Assembly (NCBI GenBank): GCA_947467345.1 | Contig: CANIHD010000009.1 | Coordinates: 48,816-112,815 of the forward strand | Direction of reading: 5' to 3' | Length of the DNA stretch: 64,000 nt | DNA from: Alphaproteobacteria bacterium | GTDB lineage: Bacteria > Pseudomonadota > Alphaproteobacteria > Micropepsales > Micropepsaceae | Part shown: positions 63,751 to 64,000 of the stretch, in pieces | Position numbering within the stretch: position 1 is the first letter of the stretch | Layout: each line of letters begins with the position of its first letter | The notes under the pieces: generated by a model | Database searches by the model: none | Seen by the model: only the letters and a program-made list of their open reading frames with translations | What the model was told of the DNA's origin: nothing | Made by a program: the position numbers and the translations under genes

Positions 63751-63937
63751 TTATTCTCAGCCTCTCCAGGGTTTGCTTGATGATGGTTGGCGCAGCCACT
63801 TCATGTTTGGCTCGTCTAACTGCGCTTGGCATTGTCACGTTAATCGGCGTAGAGAGCTGGCTCGGCAAAATTGAACAAGGCGATAAGTGGAGTTTTTGCC
63901 TGATGGCAGCCATGATGGCTTGCGAACAGGAGAGACG

Positions 63938-64000
63938 ATGAAGAAACGACCACGCCGGAACCACACACCGGCATTTAAGGCGAAGGTGGCTCTTGCCGCC
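63938..64000 (+). mobile_element. IS3-family transposase OrfA, N-terminus only (cut by window end)
   Basis: The ATG at 63938 behind AGGAG opens a frame that runs off the window and begins MKKRPRRNHTPAFKAKVALAA, the typical start of IS3-family OrfA (helix-turn-helix binding protein). It marks the left end of an insertion sequence whose terminal repeat should lie shortly upstream, perhaps near 63872 (TGAACAAGG). The rest of the element is outside the window. Confidence 0.85.

Noticed and set aside
63698..63964. 88-codon minus-strand open frame upstream of the helicase gene
   Set aside because: It overlaps both the helicase 5' end and the transposase start in conflicting frames and has no recognisable content.

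Overview
The window reads as chromosomal DNA of a soil- or water-dwelling alphaproteobacterium. The evidence is a SigF/NrsF-controlled bufferin operon with a Caulobacter-type promoter, several TonB-dependent receptors (TBDRs), a complete LivHMGF-K amino-acid transporter, the alpha-E/transglutaminase/ATP-grasp trio, and GC-rich palindromic intergenic repeats. The genus is not determined.

Layout. 1-5.3 kb: the 3' part of a TBDR gene, then aromatic- or small-acid-related enzymes (4,5-dihydroxyphthalate decarboxylase-like protein, alpha/beta hydrolase, PanB-like aldolase). 5.3-7.4 kb: a small exported protein, a palindromic repeat cluster and a HlyC/CorC transporter. 7.5-11.3 kb: the bufferin operon (DUF2282 precursor, DUF692/MNIO enzyme, DUF2063 partner, DoxX protein), divergent from the sigF-nrsF pair; sigF carries an in-frame amber codon. 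11.3-17.3 kb: RidA, LigB-type dioxygenase, MarR regulator and PDR/VanB reductase, divergent from an MFS exporter and an alcohol dehydrogenase. 17.4-35.7 kb: a metal and redox island with NikR, a frameshifted TBDR behind a near-consensus NikR operator, a transferred-looking pyruvyl-transferase gene, a CnrYXH-like sigma/sensor module, a four-gene membrane operon with DUF6152 and duplicated His-rich membrane domains, a second TBDR with an in-frame TGA, two diheme cytochromes c, a PpiC-type isomerase, a HupE/UreJ-like protein and a His-rich CobW GTPase. 35.8-39.2 kb: transglutaminase, alpha-E and an ATP-grasp gene with two in-frame TAG codons. 39.5-47.7 kb: livHMGF, DUF6152, M20 peptidase, livK and enoyl-CoA hydratase. 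47.9-51.5 kb: prpCDB (2-methylcitrate cycle). 51.6-55.1 kb: two glycosyltransferases and a decayed GltD-like gene. 55.4-59.6 kb: epmB, epmA, efp, rlmJ and an exported protein. 59.7-64 kb: tRNA-Ser(CGA), followed by what looks like the left end of a genomic island (tandem repeat, DnaQ-like exonuclease, nuclease-helicase fusion, start of an IS3-type transposase).

Two themes stand out. First, metal handling: bufferin/copper, NikR/nickel, a CnrYXH-like cascade, HupE/UreJ and CobW lie within about 28 kb. Second, an unusual number of lesions: four in-frame stops in three genes and three frameshifts, two of them in 7-base homopolymers. They hit sigF, two TBDRs of one subfamily, a pyruvyl transferase, the ATP-grasp protein and the GltD-like gene. 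Either the lineage is shedding these functions or the assembly has local errors. Reassignment of TAG is unlikely, because efp and several other genes end with TAG at the expected place.
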